Positions 52,562 to 61,803 of a stretch of DNA of 64,000 bases are shown here, piece by piece; position 1 is the stretch's first letter; every line of letters starts with the position of its first letter. Source of the DNA: Corynebacterium freiburgense (GTDB lineage: Bacteria; Actinomycetota; Actinomycetes; Mycobacteriales; Mycobacteriaceae); NCBI RefSeq assembly GCF_030408815.1, contig NZ_CP047355.1, positions 1,364,001 through 1,428,000 on the forward strand. The letters are read 5' to 3'. A model generated the notes under the pieces. It had not been told where the DNA came from. It searched no databases and saw only the letters and a list, made by a program, of their open reading frames with translations. The translations under genes and the position numbers were made by a program.

Positions 52562-55500
52562 TTATCGTTCTTCGAGGTTGCCTTCTATTTCTAGGAAGGT
52601 ATTTCGGAGTAGTTCCATCGCTTCCGCTGATGGTTTTTCCCATAGTCCTCGTTCTGCGGCTTCCATGAGTCGTTCAGAGATATCGCGGAGCGCCCAGGGG
52701 TTTGATTGTTCAAAGAATTCTCTATTGGTTGGGTCTCCCACATAGGTTTCGGTGAGTGTTTCATACATCCAGTCGTCCATAAGTCCGGTCGTGGCATCAT
52801 AACCGAACAGATAGTCAACGGTCGCACTCATTTCGAATGCGCCTTTGTATCCGTGGTTGCGCATTGCTTCGATCCAACGTGGGTTGACTACGCGCGCACG
52901 GAAAACACGGCGGGATTCTTCATGCAGGGTCCGGGTGCGGACCGTTTCTTGGCGGGTCGAGTCGCCGATAAATGCGTCGGGGTCTTGTCCGGTCAAAGCT
53001 CGAACTGTGGCCACCATTCCGCCGTGGAATTGGAAGTAGTCGTCAGAGTCGGCAATATCGTGTTCGCGGGAGTCTACGTTTTTAGCGGCTACTTGGATGC
53101 GTTTATATGCGGTGCGCATGTCGTCAGCGGCTTCTACTCCGTCGAGTCCGCGGCCGTAGGCGTAACCACCCCAAGTTGTATATACGGCAGCGAGGTCTTG
53201 GTCATCACGCCAGTTACCTGATTCAATGAGTTGTAGCAAGCCTGCCCCATAGGTGCCAGGTTTGGAACCGAAGATACGGCGTACATGGCTGGCATCATCG
53301 GCTTGTGCATGTGCACGAACATAGTTTTGGTCTAGCGGTTCGTCGAGGTTTGCAACGAGTTGTACTGCATCATCCAAGAGCGCAAGTACGTGTGGGAATG
53401 CATCTCGGAAGAATCCGGAAATACGTACTGTTACATCGATGCGTGGGCGGCCGAGTTCTTCCAGAGTGATTATTTCCAGGTCAATGACACGGCGAGAGGC
53501 TTCGTCCCATATGGGGCGTACTCCGAGCAGCGCAAAGACTTCTGCAATATCGTCACCGGACGTGCGCATTGCAGAGGTTCCCCACACCGAAAGCCCCACT
53601 GATTTTGGATATGCGCCCTGATGGTCGTTTTGGTAGCGCTCAATAAGAGAATCCGCGAGTAATTGGCCGGTTTCCCATGCCAGGCGTGACGGTAAGGATT
53701 TCGGGTCTACGGAGTAGAAATTACGTCCAGTAGGCAGTACATTAATTAGGCCGCGCATTGGTGATCCTGAAGGACCTGCCTCAATAAAACCACCATCAAG
53801 AGCGTGCAATACTTGTTCGATTTCACGGGGTGTCTGTGCAAGCCGTGGAATGATTTCTCGGGCGGCAAATTCCAAAATCTTTGCGACGGTTGCGGGGGCT
53901 GCGCTTTCAGGAAGGTTTGCGGTTATTTCACCGATTCGTTCAGGATTCCAATCTGCTTGATCGAGTGCGGTGAGCAGTGCGCGCGCTTGGCTTTCCGCGG
54001 CGTCGACACGCGCCCGAGATTCAGTGCCTTCCTCGGAAAGCCCAAGAGCTTCCCGCAGTCCGGGAACAGCAGTTTCGCCACCCCAAAGTTGTCGAGCGCG
54101 GAGCATGGCTAATACCAGGTCAATACGCATTTCGCCGGAGATCTCTTCACCGAGGATATGAAGTCCCCCGCGGATGGCCACGTCCTTAATTTCGCAAAGC
54201 CAGCCGTCGATATGCATAAGCATGTCATCAAAAACGTCTTCGGCAGGGCGCTCGTCCCATCCAAGGTCACGGTCCATTTTTGCGGCAGTAAGCAATGTCC
54301 AGATTTCCTGCCGGATAGCTGGTAGCTTTGCCGGGTCCATAGCGGAAATATTTGCGTGCTCATCCAATAATTGTTCGAGCCGTGTAATGTCGCCATAAGT
54401 TTCGGCCCGCGCCATTGGTGGGATCATATGGTCGACCAATGTGGCGTGTGCGCGTCGCTTTGCCTGCGTGCCTTCGCCGGGGTCATTAACCAAAAATGGA
54501 TAGATAAGCGGAAGCTCATCAATGGCGGCATCGGAGTAGCAGGTTGCGGCAAGGCCCACGGTTTTTCCTGGTAGCCATTCCATATTGCCGTGCTTGCCCA
54601 TATGGACGATCGCGTCTGCCCCAAAGACTTCACGCAGCCAAAAATATGTTCCAAGATAATGATGGTTGGCTGGCAGGTCTGGATCATGGTAAATGCCTAC
54701 AGGGTTTTCGCCAAAACCTCGTGGCGGCTGCACCATAACCACAATATTGCCAAAGGAAAGCCCGGCAATATAGATCTCGCCTGTAGTTGGATGTACATAG
54801 TGTGTGCCTGGTGCAGCACCCCAATGCTCGGTCATTTCTTCCTGCATTTCTGCAGGTAGTGTCTGGAAAAACTCGAGATATTGCGAGCGGCTTAGCTTAA
54901 GTGGATTGTTTTCCAATACTTCTTCTGTAAGCCATTCTGGGTCGTGTCCGCCAGCTTCGATAACAGCATGCATAAAAGCGTCGCCATCGTAATCTGTATA
55001 TCCAGGAATAGCTTCAGTATCCCCAAGGTCATAGCCGGCTTGTTCCATTGCGTGTAGGACCCGTAACGTTGAAGCGGGGGTATCTAGGCCTACCGCATTG
55101 CCAATGCGAGCGTGTTTGGTCGGATAGGCGGAAAGCATGACTACAATCTTTTTTTCCGCATTTGTTTTGTGGCGCAGACATGCGTGCCGATAGGCGATTC
55201 CGGCAAGTCGGGCGCATCGTTCAGGGTCCGGAACGTAGGAAATAAGCCCGTGTGCATCATGTTCTTTAAATGAAAACGGCACACTAATAAGGCGCCCATC
55301 AAACTCGGGAACAGCCACTTGGGTAGCCACATCGAGGGGGGTTAAACCATCATCATTGTCTTCCCAATCAGACCTTGAAGAGGTCAGCGCTAACCCTTGA
55401 ATAATCGGGATATCTAATGCGGCAAGCTGGGCAACATCCCATGCTTCATCGTCTCCCCCGGCCTGCGCTTGGGCTGGTTTTGTACCGCCGGCTGCAAGCA

Positions 55501-56149
55501 CAGTTGTAATTGCCACATCAACGGTGGCAAGTTCGACGAGTAGTTCCGCAGGTGCTTGACGTAGTGAGGCTGTAAAAATTGGTAGGGCTTTTGCGCCACG
55601 AGTTTCAATGGCATCACATAATGCATGAATATAAGCAGTATTTCCAGCTAAGTGCTGTGCTCGGTAATACAGTACCGCAATTCTAGGTGCTGCTGTATCT
55701 AAAGTTGTATCAGGGCGTGGAAGATGGCCCCACAGCGGCATGTGTTCTGGTGCATCAAACCCTAAACCGGTAAGAAATACGGTATCGGAGAGGAAGCGAT
55801 ATAGGTGCTCTAGATTTTTTGTGCCACCCTCGGCTAAATAGGTGTGTGCCGTAGTAACAACACCGGCTGGAACAGTTGAAATATCTGTAAGTTCTGCATC
55901 TACTGCGAGTTCCCCAGAAACTACAACGACCGGTTTTCCGGTTGCAATAACTTGTTCGAGTCCCTCTTCCCAAGCGCGCTTACCACCCAAGAGCCTTACG
56001 ATAATAAGTTCGGCTTGCTCAAGGTGCTCTTCAAGGAGCTGCGAACTGAGTAATGTTGGGTTCGCGAAATGGAAATCTACTACCTCGCTATCGTTCGCAG
56101 ATTTTGCGGAAAGTAAATCTGTGTCGGAGGTAGACAGCAACAGAAACAT
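52562..56149 (-). CDS. cobN: Cobaltochelatase subunit CobN
   Basis: A 1195-residue subunit of the aerobic cobaltochelatase that inserts cobalt into hydrogenobyrinic acid a,c-diamide with CobS and CobT (or a Mg-chelatase-like pair). Family segments visible: FKEHDAHGLISYVPDPERCARLAGIAYRHACLR, the HMGKHGNMEWLPGKTVGL stretch with conserved His residues, PIMQ-like and YHDPDLPANHHYL. The gene is preceded by a cobalamin riboswitch. No cobS/cobT is seen in this window, so partners are elsewhere. Confidence 0.95.
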   Translation of the reverse strand: MFLLLSTSDTDLLSAKSANDSEVVDFHFANPTLLSSQLLEEHLEQAELIIVRLLGGKRAWEEGLEQVIATGKPVVVVSGELAVDAELTDISTVPAGVVTTAHTYLAEGGTKNLEHLYRFLSDTVFLTGLGFDAPEHMPLWGHLPRPDTTLDTAAPRIAVLYYRAQHLAGNTAYIHALCDAIETRGAKALPIFTASLRQAPAELLVELATVDVAITTVLAAGGTKPAQAQAGGDDEAWDVAQLAALDIPIIQGLALTSSRSDWEDNDDGLTPLDVATQVAVPEFDGRLISVPFSFKEHDAHGLISYVPDPERCARLAGIAYRHACLRHKTNAEKKIVVMLSAYPTKHARIGNAVGLDTPASTLRVLHAMEQAGYDLGDTEAIPGYTDYDGDAFMHAVIEAGGHDPEWLTEEVLENNPLKLSRSQYLEFFQTLPAEMQEEMTEHWGAAPGTHYVHPTTGEIYIAGLSFGNIVVMVQPPRGFGENPVGIYHDPDLPANHHYLGTYFWLREVFGADAIVHMGKHGNMEWLPGKTVGLAATCYSDAAIDELPLIYPFLVNDPGEGTQAKRRAHATLVDHMIPPMARAETYGDITRLEQLLDEHANISAMDPAKLPAIRQEIWTLLTAAKMDRDLGWDERPAEDVFDDMLMHIDGWLCEIKDVAIRGGLHILGEEISGEMRIDLVLAMLRARQLWGGETAVPGLREALGLSEEGTESRARVDAAESQARALLTALDQADWNPERIGEITANLPESAAPATVAKILEFAAREIIPRLAQTPREIEQVLHALDGGFIEAGPSGSPMRGLINVLPTGRNFYSVDPKSLPSRLAWETGQLLADSLIERYQNDHQGAYPKSVGLSVWGTSAMRTSGDDIAEVFALLGVRPIWDEASRRVIDLEIITLEELGRPRIDVTVRISGFFRDAFPHVLALLDDAVQLVANLDEPLDQNYVRAHAQADDASHVRRIFGSKPGTYGAGLLQLIESGNWRDDQDLAAVYTTWGGYAYGRGLDGVEAADDMRTAYKRIQVAAKNVDSREHDIADSDDYFQFHGGMVATVRALTGQDPDAFIGDSTRQETVRTRTLHEESRRVFRARVVNPRWIEAMRNHGYKGAFEMSATVDYLFGYDATTGLMDDWMYETLTETYVGDPTNREFFEQSNPWALRDISERLMEAAERGLWEKPSAEAMELLRNTFLEIEGNLEER

Positions 56150-56199
56150 GGCGATGTACGGTCCTTTCTCAGGGGTTCGCGCCTAAGGAAACACGATTA

Positions 56200-56305
56200 C
56201 AAGGAATAAAACCTACAGTGGGTCTGGCTGTAACAGTGGCGCGACCGCCCGGATTTTCACCGTGTTCCGCTGCAAGTTTTAGGTAGGTATAACTGGTTAG
56301 CCTAC
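56200..56305 (-). promoter_or_regulatory. Cobalamin riboswitch upstream of cobN
   Basis: On the minus strand the leader has the conserved cobalamin aptamer elements in order: GCGGAACACGGTGAAAATCC, then CGGTCGCGCCACTGT, then the B12 box AGCCAGACC, flanked by pairing ACCTA/TAGGT. It points to cobN only and would lower cobN expression when cobalamin is plentiful. The divergent cobG start lies just beyond it. Confidence 0.85.
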
Positions 56306-56328
56306 CGGAGAGGACTAAGCTCGAATCC

Positions 56329-57471
56329 ATGACCACCTCCTTGCTCTCCGAGTCTTTTTCACTCGGCGACCGAAATCGCGGTGATGGCTGCCCAGGAACG
56401 CTGAATATGCATACCGCACTCGATGGTAAAATTGGGCGAATTCGTGTTCCAGGCGGGCATATCACTCCGGATATTTGGGCGATACTTGCAGACCTTGCTG
56501 ACTCATTCGGCGATGGTGATATTCACATCACTACACGTGGAAATCTACAAGTTCGCGGAATTCAAGATACTGAAGGTTTTGCTGCGGCCGTTCGCGGCCA
56601 CGGTCTATTGCCCAGCCCGGCACATGACCGAGTACGAAACATTATTGTTTCGCCGCTTGGATTTCATATCCATGATCTAGCCCAAAAGCTTGACCAAGCA
56701 TTATTGGAATCTACACAGGTTACAACTTTGTCAGGTCGTACTCTTTTTGGTATTGATGCAGGTCAAGGCGATATTTTTGGCCAGCAAGTAGATTTCGGCG
56801 TTATTGATTGTGGCACTGAATTTCACATTATTATTGGTGGCGAACTAGCTGGTGTTTCCTGCCAACGTGACAATGTACCAATGGTACTCGTTCGCCTTGC
56901 TGAAACTTGGGCTGTGCATCGTGGAAAAGCATGGCGAGTTTTAGAAAAACCCGGCATAAAGCCTGAGCTACTTGCCGCAATTGGTGGCTACTCTGCACCA
57001 GCAGTGACCCCTAACTTTGGTGAACCTCCAAGTCGTCCAATCGGATGGTTTGATATTGATGGCTCCGTACATCTTGGCGCTGGATTGCGGTTTGGCGTAT
57101 TGCCAAGTCAGCTTGCCCGAATGATTGGCGTGATTGGGGCAACTGTAACTGTGACTCCTTGGCATTCTTTAGTGATTCATGGGCTAAATGAAGATATTGC
57201 CGAACAAGTTGTTCGAGTACTTGCACCGCAAGGCTTGATTTTTGATGTAAATTCCACCTGGCTAAGGGTTACTGCGTGTACTGGTTTGCCTGGTTGCGCC
57301 AAGTCTCCAGCTTTTACTCGTGATGATGCTGCACACCATATTGCACGTGGAAATGTTGAGGAAGGGCTGGTGCATTTTTCCGGTTGTGAGCGCCGTTGCG
57401 GGCATCCACTTGGCGAATATACCGACTACCTGGCCACGGCCGAAAACGAGTATGAAGTTTCCCGCAGGTAA
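56329..57471 (+). CDS. cobG: Precorrin-3B synthase CobG
   Basis: A 380-residue iron-sulfur monooxygenase that converts precorrin-3A to precorrin-3B in the aerobic cobalamin route. It has the nitrite/sulfite reductase ferredoxin-like fold: GDGCPGTLNMHTALDGKIGRIRVPGG at the start, ITTRGNLQVRGI, and the cluster/siroheme Cys set CTGLPGCAKS near 324-332 and CERRCGHPLG near 362-370. GGAGAGGA lies before the ATG. It heads a cobG-cobH-cobIJ operon divergent from cobN. Confidence 0.93.
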   Translation: MTTSLLSESFSLGDRNRGDGCPGTLNMHTALDGKIGRIRVPGGHITPDIWAILADLADSFGDGDIHITTRGNLQVRGIQDTEGFAAAVRGHGLLPSPAHDRVRNIIVSPLGFHIHDLAQKLDQALLESTQVTTLSGRTLFGIDAGQGDIFGQQVDFGVIDCGTEFHIIIGGELAGVSCQRDNVPMVLVRLAETWAVHRGKAWRVLEKPGIKPELLAAIGGYSAPAVTPNFGEPPSRPIGWFDIDGSVHLGAGLRFGVLPSQLARMIGVIGATVTVTPWHSLVIHGLNEDIAEQVVRVLAPQGLIFDVNSTWLRVTACTGLPGCAKSPAFTRDDAAHHIARGNVEEGLVHFSGCERRCGHPLGEYTDYLATAENEYEVSRR

Positions 57472-57481
57472 GGTACTGAGG

Positions 57482-58129
57482 GTGCACACTTACATTACTG
57501 ATGGCAATGAGATTTACCGTCGCTCATTTGCAATGATTCGGCAAGAATCTGATCTTTCGAAATTTACGCAGGAACAAGCCCAGATAGCGGTCCGTATGAT
57601 TCACGCCGCTGGGCAAACTGATCTTTCTGCTGATATTGAATTCTCCGAAGGTGTTGTTTCTGCAGCACGTCAGGCGCTTCGCGCCGGGAAGCCAATTTTT
57701 ACGGATGTTCATATGATTGCTTCCGGGATTACCCGCAAACGCCTACCTGCAGATAATGAGGTCATTTGTACATTGCGGGACCCCCGGGTCGTTTCGCTTG
57801 CGGCATCTTTAGGCACTACCCGTACAGCCGCGGCGGTGGAGCTTTGGCAAGATCGTCTCGACGGCGCGGTCGTCGCTATTGGTAATGCCCCTACGGCGTT
57901 ATTCCACCTACTGAATTGGTTGGATGCAGATCCTAATCGTCCTAGACCTGCTGCAATCCTTGGCATTCCAGTGGGGTTTGTTGGCGCGGCAGAATCAAAG
58001 GACGCACTGGCTAGACAAGCCGCTTTACTGGGGGTGGAATTTCTTACCGTGCATGGCCGCCGTGGAGGTTCCGCAATCACCTGCGCAGCGATCAATGCGC
58101 TTGCTACTGAACAGGAGATCCTTCCGTGA
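57482..58129 (+). CDS. cobH: Precorrin-8X methylmutase
   Basis: A 215-residue enzyme moving the C-11 methyl to C-12 to form hydrogenobyrinate. GTG 57482 is preferred: AAGG lies 8 nt upstream and the product starts VHTYITDGNEIYRRSF, like other CobH proteins; ATG 57452 would overlap cobG. The substrate-binding FTDVHMIASGITRKRL near 80 includes the catalytic His. VVAIGNAPTALFHLLNWL and ILGIPVGFVGAAESKDAL are also family motifs. It ends in a GTGA overlap with cobIJ. Confidence 0.93.
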   Translation: MHTYITDGNEIYRRSFAMIRQESDLSKFTQEQAQIAVRMIHAAGQTDLSADIEFSEGVVSAARQALRAGKPIFTDVHMIASGITRKRLPADNEVICTLRDPRVVSLAASLGTTRTAAAVELWQDRLDGAVVAIGNAPTALFHLLNWLDADPNRPRPAAILGIPVGFVGAAESKDALARQAALLGVEFLTVHGRRGGSAITCAAINALATEQEILP

Positions 58130-59613
58130 CGGCACAGCTTTTCGGGGTTGGTGTAGGCCCCGGTGATCCGAAACTGATCACCCTTGCAGGTGTGGAAGCT
58201 ATTCGCTCCGCAGATGTGCTTGTCTATCATGCGCGCCCAGGTGGACAGTCTACGGCGGCGAATACTGCCTCGCCGTATTTCCATGATGGGCAAATCCATG
58301 AGTTATTGCACTACCCCGTTACTACCGGTACTACGGATCACCCAGGTGGATATGCTGGCGCATTGGCCGATTTCTATATCGATGCAGTATCTCGCCTACG
58401 CATGCATCTCGACGCCGGGCGCACGGTGTGTGTGCTCGCTTTAGGCGATCCAATGCTTTACAGCTCGTATCAACATTTGCATCGGGAGCTCAAAGATGAT
58501 TACCCAACCAAAATTATTCCTGGAGTTCCATCACTGACGGCGTCTGCCTCGGTCCTTGGTCTGCCACTTGCCGAAGACGATGAAGTATGCACAGTCTTAT
58601 CCGGCACGCTGGATGAATCTGAGCTTGTTCGCCGGCTTATTGATACCGATTCGGCTGTGGTTATGAAACTTGGTCGTACTTTTGAAAAAGTACGACGCGC
58701 ATTTATAACCGCTGGTAGGGCCGAAGAAACGTACATTGTAATCCGGGTAGGTATGGAAGGCCAGCACACAGTGCCGCTGTTGGATGCTGATCCAGCTACA
58801 ATCCCCTATTTTTCCGTAGCCGTGCTGCCATCACCAAAACTTCGGCGCAAAGAACAGCAAGAATCTCCTCAAGGTGAAGTTGTAGTACTGGGATTAGGTC
58901 CTGGTGCCGCACAATGGACCACACCAGAAGTAAGCGCCGAACTTCGCCGTGCAACAGATATTATTGGTTACTCAACCTATGTTCGTCGAGTGCCTCTGCG
59001 TTCTGGACAGCAACGTCATCTTTCCGATAATAAAGTGGAAGCTGAACGCGCAGCAATGGCTCTTGACCTGGCAAAACGAGGACGGAAAGTGGCTGTTGTT
59101 TCCTCTGGTGATCCAGGGGTTTTCGCAATGGCAGCAGCGGTCATTGAAACCGCAAATGATGATCTCTGGCGCGATGTTCCAGTCCGTGTGCTTCCAGGCA
59201 TGACAGCTGCCCAGGCGGTAGCAAGCCGAGTCGGAGCACCACTCGGCCATGACTTTGGAATTATCTCACTATCTGATCGACTCAAGCCTTGGGATCAGAT
59301 TGAGAAACGCATTCGGGCGCTTGCAGAAGCCGATATGGCTTTTGCGGTATATAACCCAGCGAGTAAGGAACGGCGAACACAAGTACACCAGCTTCAGGCA
59401 ATAGTTAGTGAATACCAGAAACCCGATACCCCGATAATTGTTGCTCGAGCCGTAGGTTCTGCACAGGAAAATATTGTGATTACCACGCTCAAGGACTTTG
59501 ATCCAGACATTGTGGACATGCGAACCATGATTATTGTTGGTGCAAGTACCACAACCACATATAACACCCCAGATGGAAAACGAGTGTTTACTTCCCGAAA
59601 GTACGGAATGTAA
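58126..59613 (+). CDS. cobIJ: Fused precorrin-2 C20- / precorrin-3B C17-methyltransferase
   Basis: A 495-residue fusion. Residues ~1-240 are CobI: LFGVGVGPGDPKLITLAGVEAI, LALGDPMLYSSY, IPGVPSLTASASVLGLPLA. Residues ~245-495 are CobJ: VVVLGLGPGAAQWTTPEV, IIGYSTYV, VVSSGDPGVFAMA, and NPASKERRTQ. Both halves use SAM. The same fusion exists in M. tuberculosis. GTG 58126 overlaps the cobH stop. With cobG and cobH it forms a partial aerobic corrin pathway; cobK, cobL and cobM are not here. Confidence 0.94.
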   Translation: MTAQLFGVGVGPGDPKLITLAGVEAIRSADVLVYHARPGGQSTAANTASPYFHDGQIHELLHYPVTTGTTDHPGGYAGALADFYIDAVSRLRMHLDAGRTVCVLALGDPMLYSSYQHLHRELKDDYPTKIIPGVPSLTASASVLGLPLAEDDEVCTVLSGTLDESELVRRLIDTDSAVVMKLGRTFEKVRRAFITAGRAEETYIVIRVGMEGQHTVPLLDADPATIPYFSVAVLPSPKLRRKEQQESPQGEVVVLGLGPGAAQWTTPEVSAELRRATDIIGYSTYVRRVPLRSGQQRHLSDNKVEAERAAMALDLAKRGRKVAVVSSGDPGVFAMAAAVIETANDDLWRDVPVRVLPGMTAAQAVASRVGAPLGHDFGIISLSDRLKPWDQIEKRIRALAEADMAFAVYNPASKERRTQVHQLQAIVSEYQKPDTPIIVARAVGSAQENIVITTLKDFDPDIVDMRTMIIVGASTTTTYNTPDGKRVFTSRKYGM

Positions 59614-59632
59614 ACACTCGAACACTGGGAGG

Positions 59633-60169
59633 CTAGGACCAGATTGGCAACCAGTCCTCAGGGTTTAGCGGTGAACTCAGGGCTTCACACACTAATTCAC
59701 GGTGGTGAGTTGCCATATCAACCACTGGCTTTACAATCCAGAGTGAAGCAATTGCATATCCTGCATCTTCAATCTCGGACTCGTAGTCCTGTGGGGTCCA
59801 ACTATCTACATCTAGGGAACCTTCTGCACCTTCTTTTGGTGTGCCATCGATCCGAACTTGATATGCGGATGTTTCACGGCCTAAGTGAAGCTGCGTTAAA
59901 TACTTTGCATTTGAAAATGGGTAGGAGTGCAACAGATAGAGTGTTGCCTCCCGGCTTGATTCTTTAGGTGCAAGCACCCACCAGCGTTCAGTGGGATTAT
60001 CTACCCCAGGAATCGTAGCAAGTACTGAGGCAACATCCGCAGCGCTAAGCTCCCAATCTCCAATTTTGGTCTGCCGCGATTCACCATCTTTGTGAACAGT
60101 AAAACGACCTTCCCAATCTTCGACGGATAGCGTAACGTTCGCGACTGCGAAGTCCGAAATTTTCTTCAA
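59633..60169 (-). CDS. Hypothetical protein
   Basis: A 178-residue protein with no family I recognise. N-terminal half is beta-rich (WEGRFTVHKDGESRQTKIGDWELS), and the middle contains TERWWVLAPKESSREATLYLLHSYPF and TSAYQVRIDGTP. A C-terminal part with two short helices follows (DAGYAIASLWIVKPVVDMATHHRE). No signal peptide or membrane segment. Convergent with cobIJ after 19 nt. The 198-nt region to rtcB holds no gene. Confidence 0.55.
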   Translation of the reverse strand: MKKISDFAVANVTLSVEDWEGRFTVHKDGESRQTKIGDWELSAADVASVLATIPGVDNPTERWWVLAPKESSREATLYLLHSYPFSNAKYLTQLHLGRETSAYQVRIDGTPKEGAEGSLDVDSWTPQDYESEIEDAGYAIASLWIVKPVVDMATHHRELVCEALSSPLNPEDWLPIWS

Positions 60170-60367
60170 CTGAGGTATTCCTTTCAGTTCTACTCAAGTA
60201 CCGTGCCGCCTATAGTATGAGACCCCACGTGAGAGGGTATTAAGTCGGGGGTAAAAACAGCCAATTTTGCCTATAAAACCCAAGTAAAATGTTGCGCCAA
60301 AGCTTTCTTAGGTGGTAGGCAATTTGGCTCGTGCAAGCTTTCGGATAGCAGAAGTGTATACGCTCTC

Positions 60368-61591
60368 CTATCCCTTGATACATAGCAAGGTTTTTAACCG
60401 TGCCACGATTCGAACAAGATCGGATTCATAGGCAAGCACCTGGTCAAGATCTTTATAGGCGCCAGGAATTTCATCTAAAACACCACGGTCCTTTCGGCAC
60501 TCCACTCCAGAGGTTTGTTGGTAGAGATCCTCTAATTGAAAAGTTGAACGCGCCATTCCCCGGCTCATTGTTCTGCCCGCACCATGAGAAGCGGAGCAGA
60601 ATGACTCTATATTTCCTAAGCCTTCAACGATATAGCAGCCAGTTCCCATCGATCCTGGAATAATTCCTAATTCACCGCGCTGTGTCCGAATAGCACCTTT
60701 TCGAGTGATAATAAGATCCAGGTCATCGTAGGTTTCCTCAGAAACATAGTTATGGTGGCATTGAATTTGCTGAAGAAATTGTACTCCAGGTAGGCATTCG
60801 GAGAATGCGGATTGGATCCCGGCCATCATAATTTTCCGATTAAATGCGGCATAATCCTGCGCCCAATACAAGTCATGGAGATAATCCTCCCAATCGGAAT
60901 ATATGTGTCCCTGCTCGTCGCGATGCAAAAACACGGCTAAATTCCGATCGGGTAGGCCAGAATTCCATTCAAGGTTTCGGGCGCGATACATATGCCGTTC
61001 GGCAATTTCCTTTCCAATATTGCGGGAACCGGAATGCAGCGTAATCCATAGGGTTTCGGATTCATCGGCACATAATTCGATGAAGTGATTTCCGCCGCCA
61101 AGAGTACCGCATTGACGTACAGCGTTATTGCCTGATGCGGAAACGTCGACGCGCAAGGCGTCGAAACGCGAAAAGAGTCTTTTCAGTTCTTGGCGCAATA
61201 GCCCTTGGCGAGCAAAAACCCCGGCTCGTGTTGTGTGTTTGGCAAATCCTACTGGGACTATTTGCTCCCATAGGTTCCGCATTTCATGCAGGCTATCTGG
61301 CAGATCAGAGGTGGTGGCACTGGTTTTTACAGCCATCATGCCGCACCCGATATCCGAACCTACGGTCGCAGGTGACACCGCATTGCGCATGGCAATTACA
61401 CTTCCGACAGTGACGCCTGCACCAGCATGCACGTCGGGCATGACAGCGATACCATGCACCCACGGCAGGTGAGAAACATTACGGATTTGCTGTTGAGCTA
61501 TATGATCCACTTCATGTAGGTGAGACCACATTCGAACAGGTGCACAGGCACCTGGGATGGTGATAGGAAAACCAAAAGGATGAGAAGACAT
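60368..61591 (-). CDS. rtcB: RtcB-family RNA ligase
   Basis: A 407-residue GTP-dependent, manganese-using RNA ligase that joins 2',3'-cyclic phosphate or 3'-phosphate to 5'-OH ends, repairing cut tRNAs or other RNAs. Metal and nucleotide motifs are seen: VMPDVHAGAG, SDIGCGMMAV (Cys and Asp ligands), GTLGGGNHFIEL, HSGSRNIG, and the guanylate-accepting SASHGAGRTMSR. No RtcA or Ro60 gene is nearby. Its leader folds into a long hairpin that overlaps the ribosome site. Confidence 0.93.
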   Translation of the reverse strand: MSSHPFGFPITIPGACAPVRMWSHLHEVDHIAQQQIRNVSHLPWVHGIAVMPDVHAGAGVTVGSVIAMRNAVSPATVGSDIGCGMMAVKTSATTSDLPDSLHEMRNLWEQIVPVGFAKHTTRAGVFARQGLLRQELKRLFSRFDALRVDVSASGNNAVRQCGTLGGGNHFIELCADESETLWITLHSGSRNIGKEIAERHMYRARNLEWNSGLPDRNLAVFLHRDEQGHIYSDWEDYLHDLYWAQDYAAFNRKIMMAGIQSAFSECLPGVQFLQQIQCHHNYVSEETYDDLDLIITRKGAIRTQRGELGIIPGSMGTGCYIVEGLGNIESFCSASHGAGRTMSRGMARSTFQLEDLYQQTSGVECRKDRGVLDEIPGAYKDLDQVLAYESDLVRIVARLKTLLCIKG

Positions 61592-61597
61592 AAGAAA

Positions 61598-61684
61598 CTC
61601 CCAAAGTAAAAAGACAACGAAAAATCGCCGCGTATGCGGTGCAGGCGAATATGATCGTTGCTTTTTACACTGGGAGTCCTCCTT
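61598..61684 (-). promoter_or_regulatory. Long hairpin leader with start-stop element upstream of rtcB
   Basis: On the minus strand AAGGAGG (61678-61684) is followed after 7 nt by GTG (61670) and TAA. Arms 61655-61676 and 61598-61620 pair over ~22 positions, with two mismatches and one bulge; a smaller stem TCGCC/GGCGA and CCGC/GCGG sits inside. The 3' arm contains GGGAG, the apparent ribosome site of rtcB, 7 nt before its ATG. Suggests translational control. Confidence 0.7.
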
Positions 61685-61803
61685 AAAAATGTCAGCAACT
61701 CACACTAGTGGAAGGGGCCGGGCTACGCAAGGGGAAACATCATTGTCTCCCCTTAATGCGGTGCATTTGAGGCATGGTCACCAATTTTCGTGGCTAGTTT
61801 TTA

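Noticed and set aside
59584..59617. GTGTTTAC/GTAAACAC hairpin at the end of cobIJ
   Set aside because: It lies partly in coding sequence and lacks a T-run, so I do not call it a terminator.
61729..61754. AAGGGGA hairpin downstream of the aldehyde dehydrogenase
   Set aside because: Has one mismatch and no T-run on either strand; function uncertain.
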